From positions 120,285-184,284 of the forward strand of contig NZ_JACBNY010000002.1 in the NCBI RefSeq assembly GCF_013449735.1: 64,000 nucleotides of DNA, written 5' to 3'. The translations under genes were made by a program, and so were the position numbers. Positions 17,258 through 27,326 of this stretch are shown here, in pieces. Within the stretch, counting starts at the first letter, position 1. Every line of letters begins with the position of its first letter. The DNA comes from Pseudolactococcus laudensis (lineage in GTDB: Bacteria > Bacillota > Bacilli > Lactobacillales > Streptococcaceae). A model generated the notes under the pieces. It did no database searches and was not told the DNA's origin. It worked only from the letters and a program-made list of their open reading frames with translations.

Positions 17258-18442
17258 ATGATAAGAAGAGAGACATATCTATCTGATTTAGAACGTTTAA
17301 AAGACAAACGATTTATCAAAGTTTTGACAGGCGTGCGACGGAGCGGGAAATCAACGCTTTTAGCCTTATTTCAAGAACAGCTAATCACCGATCAGGTTAG
17401 TCAAACTCAAATTCAATCCTATAATTTTGAAGATTTGGCACTAGCTGATTATCTGGACTATCGAAAGCTGTATGAAAAAATTACGGATAACTTGCTAGCA
17501 GATCAGATGAACTATATTTTCTTGGATGAGATCCAGATGGTACCTGAGTTTGAGCGCGTATTAGATAGCTTATTTATCAAAGAAAATGTTGATTTATACG
17601 TGACAGGTTCTAATGCTTACATGTTATCAGGTGAACTTGCGACTCTGATTTCTGGACGTTATGTCGAGTTGAAAGTTTATCCCTTATCTTTTGTAGAATT
17701 TTTCAGCGCTCTGGGCGGTGATAAAGCGACCGTGTTTCAGCGCTATCTCGAATTTGGTGGCTTTCCTTATGTAACAGAAATTCCAGATGAGTTGACCTAT
17801 CGAGATTACATTTCAGGTATCGTCAATACTGTCTTGATCAAGGATGTTTTGCAGAGAAAACAGCGCAGTGATGCAACATTGGTTGAACAATTAGCCAAAT
17901 ATTTGACGGATAGTTCAGGTAGTCTAGTGACGATAAAGAAAATAGCAGATACCCTGACATCAATGGGACAAAAGACGACAAGTGACACCGTTTCAACATA
18001 TTTATCTGGCTTTCAAGAAGCCTATCTCTTTTTTAGAGCAGACCGCTATGATATCGCGGGTAAAAAATACCTGTCGATCAATTCAAAATATTATCCTGTC
18101 GACCAGTCTCTAAGAAAAGTTCTTTTGGGTAATAAACGCCCGAATTTTGGACATCGCTTAGAAGGTGTTGTTTATCTTGAGTTGTTGCGAAGAGGCTATC
18201 AAGTCTTTATTGGCAATATAGGAGAATTTGAGATTGATTTTGTGGCACAAAAAAATGGTGTCACCGAATATTATCAAGTGTTACTCACTGTTGAAGATGA
18301 CAGGACTTATCAAAGAGAAGTTCGCCCATTTCAAAGTATTCAAGATAACTACCGAAAAATTTTACTAACCATGGACAATGGGCGTTACAATCAAGAAGGG
18401 ATAGAACAACTCAATATCATAGATTGGTTATTAGCCAGATAA
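17258..18442 (+). CDS. AAA ATPase with DUF4143 domain
   Basis: This 394-aa protein has Walker A GVRRSGKST (about residue 24), Walker B NYIFLDEIQ, sensor VTGSNAYML and LISGRYVELKVYPLSFVEF, the AAA_14 pattern. The C-terminal part is DUF4143 and ends with a restriction-endonuclease-like stretch (GNIGEFEIDFVAQKNG..YYQV). The family is very common in bacteria and archaea but has no agreed function, though some are linked to mobile or defence loci. ATG 17258 is chosen for its GAAAGAGG binding site. The gene stands alone with its own operator array and terminator. Confidence 0.85.
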   Translation: MIRRETYLSDLERLKDKRFIKVLTGVRRSGKSTLLALFQEQLITDQVSQTQIQSYNFEDLALADYLDYRKLYEKITDNLLADQMNYIFLDEIQMVPEFERVLDSLFIKENVDLYVTGSNAYMLSGELATLISGRYVELKVYPLSFVEFFSALGGDKATVFQRYLEFGGFPYVTEIPDELTYRDYISGIVNTVLIKDVLQRKQRSDATLVEQLAKYLTDSSGSLVTIKKIADTLTSMGQKTTSDTVSTYLSGFQEAYLFFRADRYDIAGKKYLSINSKYYPVDQSLRKVLLGNKRPNFGHRLEGVVYLELLRRGYQVFIGNIGEFEIDFVAQKNGVTEYYQVLLTVEDDRTYQREVRPFQSIQDNYRKILLTMDNGRYNQEGIEQLNIIDWLLAR

Positions 18443-18529
18443 AATTAAAATAAAGGTAATCAAAAGTTTAAGATACATCAGAAAGAAGTCGTGATATAAC
18501 GCGGAAATGTTATAAATTGATTATTCCAA

Positions 18530-18553
18530 AATGAGCAGAGATGCTCTTTTTTG
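18530..18553 (+). terminator. Terminator after the DUF4143 ATPase gene
   Basis: GAGCA-GAGA-TGCTC is followed by six T. Confidence 0.75.
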
Positions 18554-18625
18554 ATATTTTTAAGATTGTAGAAAGTTAAAAGGTAAAAAATTGACCATGT
18601 TTATCATAGCATAAGAGGTGAGGTC

Positions 18626-18850
18626 ATGCTAACATCACCTAAAATTGGTAGATTAGGAAATTCAGCAGGTATGAGACTTGATCCGATGCTATTAGAATTT
18701 CTTGATGTAACAGTTGGTGGGAAAATCGATGTGATGCAGGATGAAAAATCGCGTGCTCTCGTCATCAAAAAACATATGATAACACCAGAAAATTTAGCTG
18801 ATTTATTAGATGGATGGGATGGTGACTTTGAAGAGCATTCTGTTACTTGA
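18626..18850 (+). CDS. Orphan AbrB/MazE-type antitoxin-like protein
   Basis: This 74-aa protein has the swapped-hairpin AbrB N-terminus of PemI/MazE antitoxins (KIGRLGNSAGMRLDPMLLEFLDV..GGKIDV) and an acidic C-terminal tail (LLDGWDGDFEE) of the type that wraps a toxin. The expected PemK/MazF toxin frame is absent: the next 210 bp hold no toxin-like ORF. It may be a solitary antitoxin left after toxin loss or a stand-alone regulator. AAGAGGTGAGG precedes the ATG. Confidence 0.7.
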   Translation: MLTSPKIGRLGNSAGMRLDPMLLEFLDVTVGGKIDVMQDEKSRALVIKKHMITPENLADLLDGWDGDFEEHSVT

Positions 18851-18947
18851 AGATAGACGGCTCACTAGCTATTATGTCTAAATCGTATGCTAAATATGAC
18901 TTAACAAAAGTGGCGGTGAAGAAAAACTAAAGCAATATTTCATTTTC

Positions 18948-18956
18948 TGTTATAAT
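18948..18956 (+). promoter_or_regulatory. Extended -10 promoter of polC
   Basis: TGTTATAAT lies about 105 bp upstream of polC. No good -35 is visible. Confidence 0.5.
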
Positions 18957-19060
18957 AGGACTATACGATTTCAAGAAATGATGTGTCTGATAGACTCCAA
19001 AAATTATCGGTCATCCTCAGACTTGAAAATGACAATTAAAAGATTCAAGAAAGAAGTGCA

Positions 19061-22000
19061 ATGAACGATTTATTTGAAAGACTCATGGATCAGCTCGACA
19101 TGCCTGCGGAAATTCGTCAGAATCCAGCATTTCGTGGCAATATTGACAAGGTTGAAGTTCATGCCATCAGTAAAGTCTGGCATTTTTATTTGAAGTTTCC
19201 AGCGATTTTACCGATTGACTTATATCGAGAATTAGCCTATCGTCTTGAGCGGGCTTTTTCGAATATCGCGAAAACGCAAATGACAATTCTAACAGAGGAC
19301 GGACATTTTGATGAAGACTTGCTTAATAGCTATCTTCCCCTCATTTTTGATTTGCCGGGCTGCGATACGCCAAGTTTTACAGCGATTTTCAAGAAATATA
19401 AATTCATAGCGGCTGATGAATCTGCGACAGCTAAACTTTTAGTGGGCGAATTGTCAAATCTGGAATATTTTGTCAAACATTATTTTCCAGTTATGGCGCA
19501 ACATTATCAAAATTTTGGGTTTACGGATTTACAGATTTTACCAGAGATTGACCACCAGCTAACGGATAAATTGGTCGCTGAGTATGAGAAAAAATCTGAG
19601 GAGGCGTTAGCGGATATTCTGGCTAACCAACCCGAAGCACCCTTCCCAACAGATAATCAAGCCCCTACTTCAAAAGAAGCGGTTGCATCCCCTAATCACC
19701 TTGCACTGGGCAGGGAAATTAAGGCGTCTGATACCGTGTTCCAAATGAAGGATGTCGTGACTGAGGAGGCGAATGTCGTCTTTGAAGGCTACGTTTTTGC
19801 GGCGGAGCATAAGGTCTTTAAGAACCGTACGACCGGTAAGGAAAGCCATATGTTGGAAGTCAAGATGACAGACTATAGCAGCTCTTTTATCGTCCAAAAA
19901 TGGGGACGTAAGCCTGAGGAGCAGGCCATGTTTGATATGGTCAAAAAAGGCATGTGGATTAAAGTCAAGGGCAGTGTTCAAATGGACCAGTACAAGCATG
20001 AGTTGGTCATGAGTGTGCGTGATATGGTCGAAATCAAGGCGAAAAACATTCGGAAGGACCTCATGCCCGAAGGGCAAAAGCGAGTCGAATTCCATGCGCA
20101 TACTAATATGTCGACCATGGATGCCATTCCAGATGTGTCTGATTTGGTCGCGCAAGCTGCGCGTTGGGGACACAAAGCCATCGCTATCACCGATCATGCA
20201 GGCGCGCAAAGTTTCCCACATGCCCACTCTGCCGGTAAGAAAAATGGTATCAAAATTATTTATGGGATTGAAGCTAACCTAGTCGAGGACAGGGTACCGA
20301 TCACTTATAATGAAGATGACAGTAGCCTTTCAGATTCGACCTACGTCGTTTTTGACGTGGAAACGACCGGACTTTCTGCCGTTTATAACAAACTGATTCA
20401 AGTTGCGGCATCTAAAATGCACAAGGGAAATGTCATCGAACAATTCGATGAGTTTATTGATCCGGGGCATCCCTTGAGTGAGTTTACGACACAACTGACA
20501 GGGATTACTGATGACATGGTCAGAGGCTCTAAACCACTAGAACAAGTCTTAAAAGAATTCCAAGAATTTTGTCAGGGCAGCATTCTCGTCGCGCATAATG
20601 CGACCTTTGACGTTGGGTTCATGAATATGAACTATCAGCGCCATCATTTACCTGAGATTACACAACCGGTTATTGATACTTTAGAGTTTGCGCGTAATCT
20701 CTATCCTGAATTCAAGCGTCATGGCTTGGGGCCTTTGACGAAACGTTTCCAAGTTTCTCTCGAAAGTCATCACTTGGCCAATTTCGATGCGGAAGCAACG
20801 GGTCGTTTGCTCTTTATTTTCTTAAATGATGCTAAGGAGAAATTTGGCATCGAGTTGTTGAGCGATTTGAATACAAAAGTTGTGGATGCAGATTCTTATA
20901 AACGTGCGCGGGTGAAACATGCTACGATTTATGCCAAAACCCAAGACGGTTTGAAGAATCTCTTTAAGCTCATCTCTTATTCAAATGTCAACTATTTTGC
21001 AGGTGTGCCTAGAATTCCAAAATCAGTCCTTGAAGCACATCGCGAGGGATTGATTGTTGGGTCAGCTTGTTCAGAAGGCGAAGTTTTTGAGGCGGTTACC
21101 AATAAATCCTTTGAAGATGCTTTGAAAGTCGCTGATTATTATGATTTCATCGAAATCATGCCACCGGCTATCTATCGCCCTTTGATTGCCAAAGAAACCA
21201 TCAAAGACGAAGTGGAACTCCAACGAATTTTACAAGATTTGATGCGGATTGCCGATAAACTAGGCAAACCAGTCCTAGCGACAGGAAATGTCCACTATCT
21301 CAATCCAGAAGATGCCATCTACCGTGAAATTATCGTCCGTTCTTTGGGTGCCGGCGCTATCATCAACCGCCCTGTTGGTCGCGGTGAACACGCCATGCCT
21401 GCACCATTGCCAGAAGTCCATTTCCGGACGACTAATGAAATGCTGGACGATTTTGCCTTCCTCGGAGAAGAAACGGCGCGTCAGATTGTCATTGAAAACA
21501 CGCAGAAAATGGCGGAGTCTTTTGATGTCCTAACGCCAGTCCGTGACGACCTCTATACACCTTACATTCCGGAATCTGAGGAAAAAATGGCCAAGCTGAC
21601 CTATGAAAAAGCGCACGCCATTTACGGTAATCCTTTACCTGACATCGTCGATTTACGGATTGAAAAAGAGCTCAATTCGATTATCGGTAATGGTTTTTCC
21701 GTCATCTACCTCATTTCTCAGATTCTTGTTGAGCGCTCCAACAAACGGGGCTATCTCGTTGGCTCACGGGGGTCTGTCGGCTCCTCGTTTGTTGCGACAA
21801 TGACCGGTATTACCGAGGTTAACCCACTGCCACCCCATTATGTCTGCCCTGAGTGCCAGTACTCTGAGTTCTTTACCGAGGGCCAATATGGCTCAGGCTT
21901 TGATATGCCGGAGAAAAGCTGTCCAGAATGTGGACATAGGCTCACAAAAGACGGCCACGATATTCCATTTGAAACCTTCCTTGGTTTCAAGGGGGATAAA

Positions 22001-23455
22001 GTACCCGATATCGACTTGAACTTTTCTGGTGCTGACCAACCGAGCGCCCATTTGGACGTCCGCGATATATTTGGCGAAGACTATGCCTTTCGTGCCGGAA
22101 CCATTGGTACGGTGGCTGAGAAAACTGCCTTTGGTTTTGTCAAAGGTTATGAACGTGATTATGGTAAATTCTACCGTGGTGCTGAAATTGAGCGTCTTGC
22201 GGCAGGCAGTACAGGAGTCAAGCGGACGACAGGTCAGCATCCGGGCGGTATTATCGTTATTCCAGGTTATATGGATGTTTATGATTTCAGTCCCGTGGCC
22301 TATCCAGCTGAGGATATCAATGCCGAGTGGAAAACGACCCACTTTGATTTCCATGCCATCCATGACAATATCTTGAAACTCGATATTCTGGGCCATGATG
22401 ATCCGACCATGATTCGTAAATTACAGGATTTATCCGGCATGGATGCCTCAACCATTCCGATGGATGATCCAGATGTCATGAAAATTTTTGCGGGAACAGA
22501 AGTTCTAGGTGTGACACCTGAGCAGATTTTTTCTAAGACGGGTACTTTAGGTGTACCCGAAATGGGAACAACATTTGTTCGTGGGATGTTAGAGGAAACA
22601 AAGCCTAGCACTTTTGCAGAATTACTCCAAATTTCCGGTCTCTCCCATGGGACGGACGTTTGGTTGGGTAATGCGCAGGAGTTGATTAAGCAAGGCATCG
22701 CCAATCTGGCAAATGTTATTGGCTGTCGGGATGATATCATGGTTTACCTGATACATGCTGGGCTCAATGAGTCAATGGCCTTTACGATTATGGAACGTGT
22801 ACGTAAGGGGATGTGGAATAAGATTGACGACGAGGAGCGTGAGACTTATATCGCTGCCATGCGTGAAAACAATGTGCCAGAGTGGTACATTGATTCATGT
22901 AGTAAAATCAAGTATATGTTCCCCAAAGCCCATGCGGCTGCCTATATTATGATGGCCTTGCGTGTCGCTTATTTCAAGGTGCATATGCCAATTTACTATT
23001 ATTGTGCTTGGTTTTCGATTCGTGCTAATGCCTTTGACCTTAAAGTTATGGGTGATGGTTTAGACGCCGTGAAGGCTAAAATGCAAGAAATAAAGGCTAA
23101 GGGATTTGAAGCTAGTAATGTCGAAAATGCCCTATTTGGAACGCTAGAATTATGTAATGAAATGTTAGAGCGTGGTTTTAAATTTGGCAAACTTGATCTT
23201 TATCGGAGTGAGGCCAATGATTTTATTATCGATGGCGACACCTTGATTCCACCATTTTCTGCTATGGATGGTCTTGGTGGCAACGTCGCTAAGCAAATCG
23301 TAGAGGCACGTAAGGCGGGAGAGTTTTTGAGTAAAACTGAACTCCGAAAACGTGCAGGTGTCTCTCAAACCCTAGTTGATAAAATGGATGAAATGGGTAT
23401 TCTTGGCAATATGCCTGAGGATAATCAGTTGAGTTTGTTTGATGACTTATTTTAA
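19061..23455 (+). CDS. polC: DNA polymerase III alpha subunit, PolC type
   Basis: This 1,464-aa replicative polymerase of low-GC Gram-positives shows in order an N-terminal region, an OB fold (about 225-330), a PHP domain ([17 protein letters not shown]), a DEDD 3'-5' exonuclease inserted in PHP ([28 protein letters not shown]), a zinc finger ([15 protein letters not shown]), the polymerase core with the aspartates of [11 protein letters not shown], and helix-hairpin-helix residues at the C-terminus ending in QLSLFDDLF, a beta-clamp binding motif. Length and order are normal. It is probably monocistronic, ended by the hairpin at 23466-23498. Confidence 0.98.
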   Translation: MNDLFERLMDQLDMPAEIRQNPAFRGNIDKVEVHAISKVWHFYLKFPAILPIDLYRELAYRLERAFSNIAKTQMTILTEDGHFDEDLLNSYLPLIFDLPGCDTPSFTAIFKKYKFIAADESATAKLLVGELSNLEYFVKHYFPVMAQHYQNFGFTDLQILPEIDHQLTDKLVAEYEKKSEEALADILANQPEAPFPTDNQAPTSKEAVASPNHLALGREIKASDTVFQMKDVVTEEANVVFEGYVFAAEHKVFKNRTTGKESHMLEVKMTDYSSSFIVQKWGRKPEEQAMFDMVKKGMWIKVKGSVQMDQYKHELVMSVRDMVEIKAKNIRKDLMPEGQKRVEFHAHTNMSTMDAIPDVSDLVAQAARWGHKAIAITDHAGAQSFPHAHSAGKKNGIKIIYGIEANLVEDRVPITYNEDDSSLSDSTYVVFDVETTGLSAVYNKLIQVAASKMHKGNVIEQFDEFIDPGHPLSEFTTQLTGITDDMVRGSKPLEQVLKEFQEFCQGSILVAHNATFDVGFMNMNYQRHHLPEITQPVIDTLEFARNLYPEFKRHGLGPLTKRFQVSLESHHLANFDAEATGRLLFIFLNDAKEKFGIELLSDLNTKVVDADSYKRARVKHATIYAKTQDGLKNLFKLISYSNVNYFAGVPRIPKSVLEAHREGLIVGSACSEGEVFEAVTNKSFEDALKVADYYDFIEIMPPAIYRPLIAKETIKDEVELQRILQDLMRIADKLGKPVLATGNVHYLNPEDAIYREIIVRSLGAGAIINRPVGRGEHAMPAPLPEVHFRTTNEMLDDFAFLGEETARQIVIENTQKMAESFDVLTPVRDDLYTPYIPESEEKMAKLTYEKAHAIYGNPLPDIVDLRIEKELNSIIGNGFSVIYLISQILVERSNKRGYLVGSRGSVGSSFVATMTGITEVNPLPPHYVCPECQYSEFFTEGQYGSGFDMPEKSCPECGHRLTKDGHDIPFETFLGFKGDKVPDIDLNFSGADQPSAHLDVRDIFGEDYAFRAGTIGTVAEKTAFGFVKGYERDYGKFYRGAEIERLAAGSTGVKRTTGQHPGGIIVIPGYMDVYDFSPVAYPAEDINAEWKTTHFDFHAIHDNILKLDILGHDDPTMIRKLQDLSGMDASTIPMDDPDVMKIFAGTEVLGVTPEQIFSKTGTLGVPEMGTTFVRGMLEETKPSTFAELLQISGLSHGTDVWLGNAQELIKQGIANLANVIGCRDDIMVYLIHAGLNESMAFTIMERVRKGMWNKIDDEERETYIAAMRENNVPEWYIDSCSKIKYMFPKAHAAAYIMMALRVAYFKVHMPIYYYCAWFSIRANAFDLKVMGDGLDAVKAKMQEIKAKGFEASNVENALFGTLELCNEMLERGFKFGKLDLYRSEANDFIIDGDTLIPPFSAMDGLGGNVAKQIVEARKAGEFLSKTELRKRAGVSQTLVDKMDEMGILGNMPEDNQLSLFDDLF

Positions 23456-23465
23456 GCAATAAAGT

Positions 23466-23498
23466 AAAAAAAATTCGTGAGCAATCACGGATTTTTTT
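23466..23498 (+). terminator. polC terminator
   Basis: AAATTCGTGA-GCAA-TCACGGATTT is followed by T residues. The T tract doubles as the 5' part of the CIN-like box of comGA. Confidence 0.8.
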
Positions 23499-23504
23499 CG
23501 TATA
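23492..23504 (+). promoter_or_regulatory. CIN-box-like ComX promoter of comG
   Basis: TTTTTTTCGTATA resembles the lactococcal/streptococcal combox (T-rich stretch then CGAATA), with one mismatch in the CGAATA part. It lies 18 nt before the comGA ATG. ComX-dependent late competence expression is inferred. Confidence 0.55.
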
Positions 23505-23521
23505 TAAAAGTAGGAGGCAAT

Positions 23522-24466
23522 ATGATGATAAAGGAAATGGCGCAGAGAATATTGGAAAATGCGGCGGATTTTGAAGTAAATGATATTTACTTACTGCCAG
23601 TCGAAAAAGGCTTTTCAGTTGTTTTTAGAAAGTCAACGCATCGTGATAATTATCTGCTGCTTTCAAATGCTGATGGTCAAAGTCTCATCTCTCACTTTAA
23701 GTTTACGGCTGGGATGAATGTTGGTGAAAAGCGTCGACCACAACTTGGGGCTTGTCTATATGTGTTTTCAGGTAAAAAGTTTCGACTGCGTTTATCTTCA
23801 GCAGGTGATTTTGAGAACCGTGAAAGCTTGGTGATTCGGCTTTTACATCATGCGGATAGACCGCTCGACTTTTGGTTTGAGACAGACGTTCAACGGATTG
23901 AAAATTTGGTGGCTAAGCGAGGTCTTTATCTATTTTCAGGACCAGTTGGCTCTGGCAAAACGACACTAATGCATTATATTGCAAAGCAGAAATTCTCAGG
24001 TCAACAGGTGATTACGATAGAAGACCCAGTGGAAATTGTCGCTCCGGAATTACTGCAATTTCAGCTGAATGAAATGATTGGTAATACCTATGATAGTTTG
24101 ATTAAACTGTCCTTACGTCATATGCCTGATCTTATGATTGTCGGTGAAATCAGGGACAAGGAAACTGCACGGGCCGTTATGAGAGCAAGTTTGACTGGTT
24201 ATACTGTTTTTTCAACGATTCATGCCAAGTCAATTTCTGGTGTTTATGCGAGACTTATGGAGCTTGGTGTAACGAGAGAAGAAATCAAAAATTCGCTATC
24301 AGGTGTTGTCTATCAACGGTTGATTGCAGGAAAGGGGGTGCTAGATTGTGCAGATAAAGCATTCGAAAGGCACGACAACGACAAGTGGCATGACAAAATT
24401 GAAAAATTGGTTACAGCTGGACATCTCACACCTAGTCAGGCGGAAACGGAAAAAATTAGCGATTAA
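23522..24466 (+). CDS. comGA: Competence pilus assembly ATPase ComGA
   Basis: This 314-aa traffic ATPase powers assembly of the transformation pseudopilus at the inner face of the membrane. Walker A is GPVGSGKTTLMH, and ITIEDPVEI, MIVGEIRDKETA and the His of STIHAKS are the Asp, Walker B and His boxes of the PulE/VirB11 group. ATG 23522 is chosen over 23477 because AGGAGG lies 5 nt before it. It is the first gene of comGA-GG and overlaps the comGB start by 77 bp. Confidence 0.96.
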   Translation: MMIKEMAQRILENAADFEVNDIYLLPVEKGFSVVFRKSTHRDNYLLLSNADGQSLISHFKFTAGMNVGEKRRPQLGACLYVFSGKKFRLRLSSAGDFENRESLVIRLLHHADRPLDFWFETDVQRIENLVAKRGLYLFSGPVGSGKTTLMHYIAKQKFSGQQVITIEDPVEIVAPELLQFQLNEMIGNTYDSLIKLSLRHMPDLMIVGEIRDKETARAVMRASLTGYTVFSTIHAKSISGVYARLMELGVTREEIKNSLSGVVYQRLIAGKGVLDCADKAFERHDNDKWHDKIEKLVTAGHLTPSQAETEKISD

Positions 24467-25433
24467 ACAACAAGTCAAGCTAATGCAACTCATGACGAAT
24501 CTTTTTTCGAGTGGGTTTCATTTAGCAGAAATTGTTGATTTTTTATAACGTTCTAAGTTGGTAGAGGCAAAATTTGTGACGACTATACGAGAAGGTTTGT
24601 CAAATGGTCAAAGTCTTTCAGAAATCCTAAATGATTTACGTTTCTCAAACTCAGTCATCACACAAGTTGCTTTGGCAGACTATCACGGCAATACACTGCA
24701 AACGCTACAGTTAATAACAGAAAATCTAACACAAGTGCAAAAGGTCAGACAAAAATTAGTAACCGTAGCGACCTACCCTATTATTTTACTCGTTTTTCTA
24801 ATAGTTATTGTGCTTGGTTTAAAAACTTACTTACTACCGCAAGTGACGACTAATAACTTCGCAGGAACAGTGATTAATCTACTGCCGTGGCTATTTCTCG
24901 GATTTGGCATCATGTTAACTGGTCTTATATTAGGGCTGGTGCGTTATTTCAAGACAACATCACCATTGCGTAATATCCAAAAGGTAGGGCGTTTTCCCTT
25001 GATTCAAACTTATTTGAAACTCTATTTGACGGCTTTTTATGCGAGGGAATGGGGGAATTTAATTAAGCAAGGGTTAGAAATGCGGCAAATCCTTGTAATG
25101 ATGACTAAGCAAAATAATCAACTCTTCCGGGAAATGGGGCAAGACTTAATAGATGCCATGCAGTTAGGTCAAGAATTTCATGAAAAAATTCATCGTTATC
25201 GTTTTTTCGCACCGGAATTGGCATTGATTATTGAATATGGAGATATGAAAGCTAAGCTAGGTGATGAATTGCTTATCTATGCGGATGAATCGTGGGCGAA
25301 ATTTTTTGAAAAGGTTGAAAAAGCCATGACTATTATTCAGCCACTCGTTTTTTTATTTGTAGCTCTGATGATTGTCTTGATTTATGCGGCAATACTCTTA
25401 CCGATTTATGATCAGATGGCGTCAGGGATATAA
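24390..25433 (+). pseudogene. comGB: comGB interrupted by an in-frame stop
   Basis: ComGB is the polytopic membrane platform of the transformation pilus. The frame starts at ATG 24390 (MTKLKNWLQLDISHL), inside comGA, and reads FSSGFHLAEIVDFL, where TAA at 24546-24548 stops it after 52 codons. The same frame resumes at once (RSKLVEAKFVTTIREG..) and runs to 25433 with three membrane segments and the usual GspF domain features (YPIILLVFLIVIVLG, LLPIYDQM). A single CAA to TAA change would explain it. Downstream restart at TTG 24558 would lack the first cytoplasmic helix bundle. Either a real mutation, with loss of transformation, or a sequencing error. Confidence 0.85.
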
Positions 25434-25598
25434 TTTGTAACGTCAGGTATAAGTTCGTGACTGTCTAACTTACTAGGCGGAACGCTAGTGCAGAAAGACT
25501 TTGAGCAGACGAAGTTCGCGAATGACCCCGCTTGGCAGGAGCGCGAGCGGATGTCAAGTTTCAAGGTTTCATGAAATGAAATCGCAGAAAGGAAAAAT
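25434..25598 (+). other. 165-bp GC-richer block between comGB and comGC
   Basis: These genes normally touch or overlap. Here the gap contains several imperfect inverted repeats (ACTAGGCG..CGCTAGT, 25474-25492; CCGCT..AGCGG, 25531-25553) and a base composition unlike the neighbours. It has no coding frame. It may be a small inserted repeat element. The comGC binding site (GAAAGGA) lies at its end. Confidence 0.6.
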
Positions 25599-25931
25599 AT
25601 GAAAAAGAATTCAATTCTCAGTAAGATAAAGCAAAAACAGGTCGATGGATTCACGTTGGTGGAAATGTTAATAGTCCTTCTTATTATTAGTGTGTTGATT
25701 TTGCTGTTCGTGCCTAACCTCTCCAAACAAAAAGAGGCAGTTAAGAATACTGGTAATGGCGCGGTTGTGAAGGTGGTCCATTCACAAGCAGAACTTTATA
25801 AATTGGACCATACAGATGAAGTGACACTAAGCAAGTTGGTCAATAATGGCAATATCACGCAAAAGCAGGCGGATGCTTATAATGAATACTACAAGAAAAA
25901 TACAGCTGAAACACGCGATATTGTCAATTAG
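25599..25931 (+). CDS. comGC: Major competence pseudopilin ComGC
   Basis: This 110-aa prepilin has a 16-residue basic leader ending in QVDG, followed by FTLVEMLIVLLII, the type IV pilin cleavage and N-methylation site (Gly-Phe, Glu at +5) for ComC peptidase. It forms the main shaft of the DNA-uptake pilus. The soluble tail is short, as in Lactococcus. Its 3' end overlaps comGD by 50 bp. Confidence 0.95.
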   Translation: MKKNSILSKIKQKQVDGFTLVEMLIVLLIISVLILLFVPNLSKQKEAVKNTGNGAVVKVVHSQAELYKLDHTDEVTLSKLVNNGNITQKQADAYNEYYKKNTAETRDIVN

Positions 25932-26331
25932 AGCTTTCACTTTATTGGAAAGTTTATTGACACTAACACTTACTTGTTTTGTGGTGTTGATGTTCTCGGC
26001 AACTTTACAGAATACTGTTCATATGATTCGAGGTGAGTTGTTTGTTTTACAATTTGAAATGATTTTAAAAAATCAGCAGGCACAGGCTGTTACAAATGCT
26101 GAGCCTAGAAGTCTATCATCGTTCAAAGGGGTAGTCAAAGTCAATGGTGTCAGGCAACCTGTTCCGAAAGAAACGAAGTTCTCGGATTTTGAGGTTACTT
26201 TTAAGGAAAACGGAAATATTCAGTCAATCAAGGATGCAAAAATCGTGATTTTATTGCCTTATGAAGGGGGAAAGCAAATCACTTATCAGTTACAGCTAGG
26301 AAGTGGACAATATAAAAAAACAACAAGTTAG
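25882..26331 (+). CDS. comGD: Minor pseudopilin ComGD
   Basis: This 149-aa protein starts at ATG 25882, inside comGC. The prepilin segment is RAFTLLESLLTLTLTCF, with Ala in place of the usual Gly before Phe, and Glu at +5. Minor pilins ComGD-GG form the pilus tip complex. ATG 25873 is an alternative start. It overlaps comGE by 29 bp. Confidence 0.85.
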   Translation: MNTTRKIQLKHAILSIRAFTLLESLLTLTLTCFVVLMFSATLQNTVHMIRGELFVLQFEMILKNQQAQAVTNAEPRSLSSFKGVVKVNGVRQPVPKETKFSDFEVTFKENGNIQSIKDAKIVILLPYEGGKQITYQLQLGSGQYKKTTS

Positions 26332-26608
26332 GGCTTATATTTTATTGGAAAGCATCATAGCTATGGCGTTGTTAGCGGTATTATCAAGCATTGTAGTGAC
26401 GGAGGTTTCAGTTAATCGCGCGCAAGTGGCTAGGCAGAATCGTGTCATTGAGGCCTTAAATGTTGGGGTGATGGCATTTGATAGCAAGCAAAGCACTCTG
26501 CATGAAAATGGTGTTAGCGTGACGATGATACGGACGGAAAAAATGGTGGTGCTAGAAAATTCTGGACAGGAGGTATTGCGTCTTGAAATTTTACAAGAGA
26601 TGCCTTAG
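26303..26608 (+). CDS. comGE: Minor pseudopilin ComGE
   Basis: This 101-aa protein opens at GTG and shows the prepilin-like RAYILLESIIAMALLAVLS. The ribosome binding site is poor (AGGAA adjacent to the GTG), so translation probably depends on coupling to comGD. It overlaps comGF by 26 bp. Confidence 0.8.
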   Translation: MDNIKKQQVRAYILLESIIAMALLAVLSSIVVTEVSVNRAQVARQNRVIEALNVGVMAFDSKQSTLHENGVSVTMIRTEKMVVLENSGQEVLRLEILQEMP

Positions 26609-27026
26609 AGCTTTTACTTTACTAGAATGTCTGGTGGCGCTTTTGTCAATCAGTTTATCGATGCTTGTGATTCAGGGGATGACGATATTAGTGACACAAG
26701 AATTTAAAGCCATTCGTCAATCAGATGACAAAAATTGGCAAAATTTTTCAAATCTACTAAGACGAGAACTTGAAAATGCTGAGTTGGACAAGGTGACAAG
26801 ACGTTATCTTTATGTGACTACGCCTAATGGTCCAAGACGCTTTGGAATGAAAACAGGGTCGGATGATTTTCGAAAAACCAATGAGCAAGGACAAGGTTAT
26901 CAGCCGATGATTTATGGCGTGTCATCTGCTGAGATTTCAAATGTTGGTGATGTTGTCACCATCCATATGAAGTTTAGCAAAGGAGGTGAGCGAAAATTTA
27001 TTTACGCATTTTCAAACGTCAAGTAA
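26583..27026 (+). CDS. comGF: Minor pseudopilin ComGF
   Basis: This 147-aa protein starts at TTG, 8 nt after a strong AGGAGG. The prepilin motif is RAFTLLECLVALLSISLSML, and the C-terminal half has the ComGF pattern (LLRRELENAEL, DFRKTNEQGQGYQPMIYGV). It is a minor pilin of the competence pilus. Confidence 0.88.
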   Translation: MKFYKRCLRAFTLLECLVALLSISLSMLVIQGMTILVTQEFKAIRQSDDKNWQNFSNLLRRELENAELDKVTRRYLYVTTPNGPRRFGMKTGSDDFRKTNEQGQGYQPMIYGVSSAEISNVGDVVTIHMKFSKGGERKFIYAFSNVK

Positions 27027-27037
27027 AGGCAGGGATT

Positions 27038-27322
27038 ATGCTTTATGCTTTAGTGATGACAGTCATTTTTGGGATGATTTTAAGTTTCTATCTGAGTGCT
27101 GTAGTTGACAATCAAAAGAATTTGTTAAGCCAAAAAGCTTTTTTGAGTGCACAACTTATGGCAAGGATGACACGGGCACGAGTTGTGAGACAAAAATCAG
27201 GTCAAATTCGATTTAATACAGGGATTTCTGACTATCAACAAGTGGGCAGTGTGCTTAAAGTAACTGTTCGCTTAGAAAATTCAAGAACTTATCATTTTGA
27301 TTTACCACATGTGGTAAAATAA
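27038..27322 (+). CDS. comGG: Competence protein ComGG (N-terminus may begin earlier)
   Basis: From ATG 27038 the protein has 94 aa and begins directly in the membrane segment MLYALVMTVIFGMILSFYL, lacking the basic leader found in relatives. The same frame is open upstream and reads IYLRIFKRQVKAGI from ATT 26996, which lies 9 nt after a perfect AGGAGGTGA (26981). Initiation at the rare codon ATT would restore a normal N-terminus of 108 aa. It is the last gene of the comG operon. Confidence 0.8.
   Translation: MLYALVMTVIFGMILSFYLSAVVDNQKNLLSQKAFLSAQLMARMTRARVVRQKSGQIRFNTGISDYQQVGSVLKVTVRLENSRTYHFDLPHVVK
27312..27320 (+). promoter_or_regulatory. Extended -10 promoter inside the 3' end of comGG
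   Basis: TGGTAAAAT overlaps the comGG stop codon and ends 6 nt before the next ATG. No binding site is present. It allows expression independent of competence. Confidence 0.5.
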
Positions 27323-27326
27323 AAGT

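Noticed and set aside
18851..19060. Toxin gene after the AbrB-like antitoxin
   Set aside because: Only an 18-codon frame is present, with no MazF/PemK features.
19670..20227. 185-codon frame on the minus strand within polC
   Set aside because: It lies wholly within polC and has no recognisable domain.
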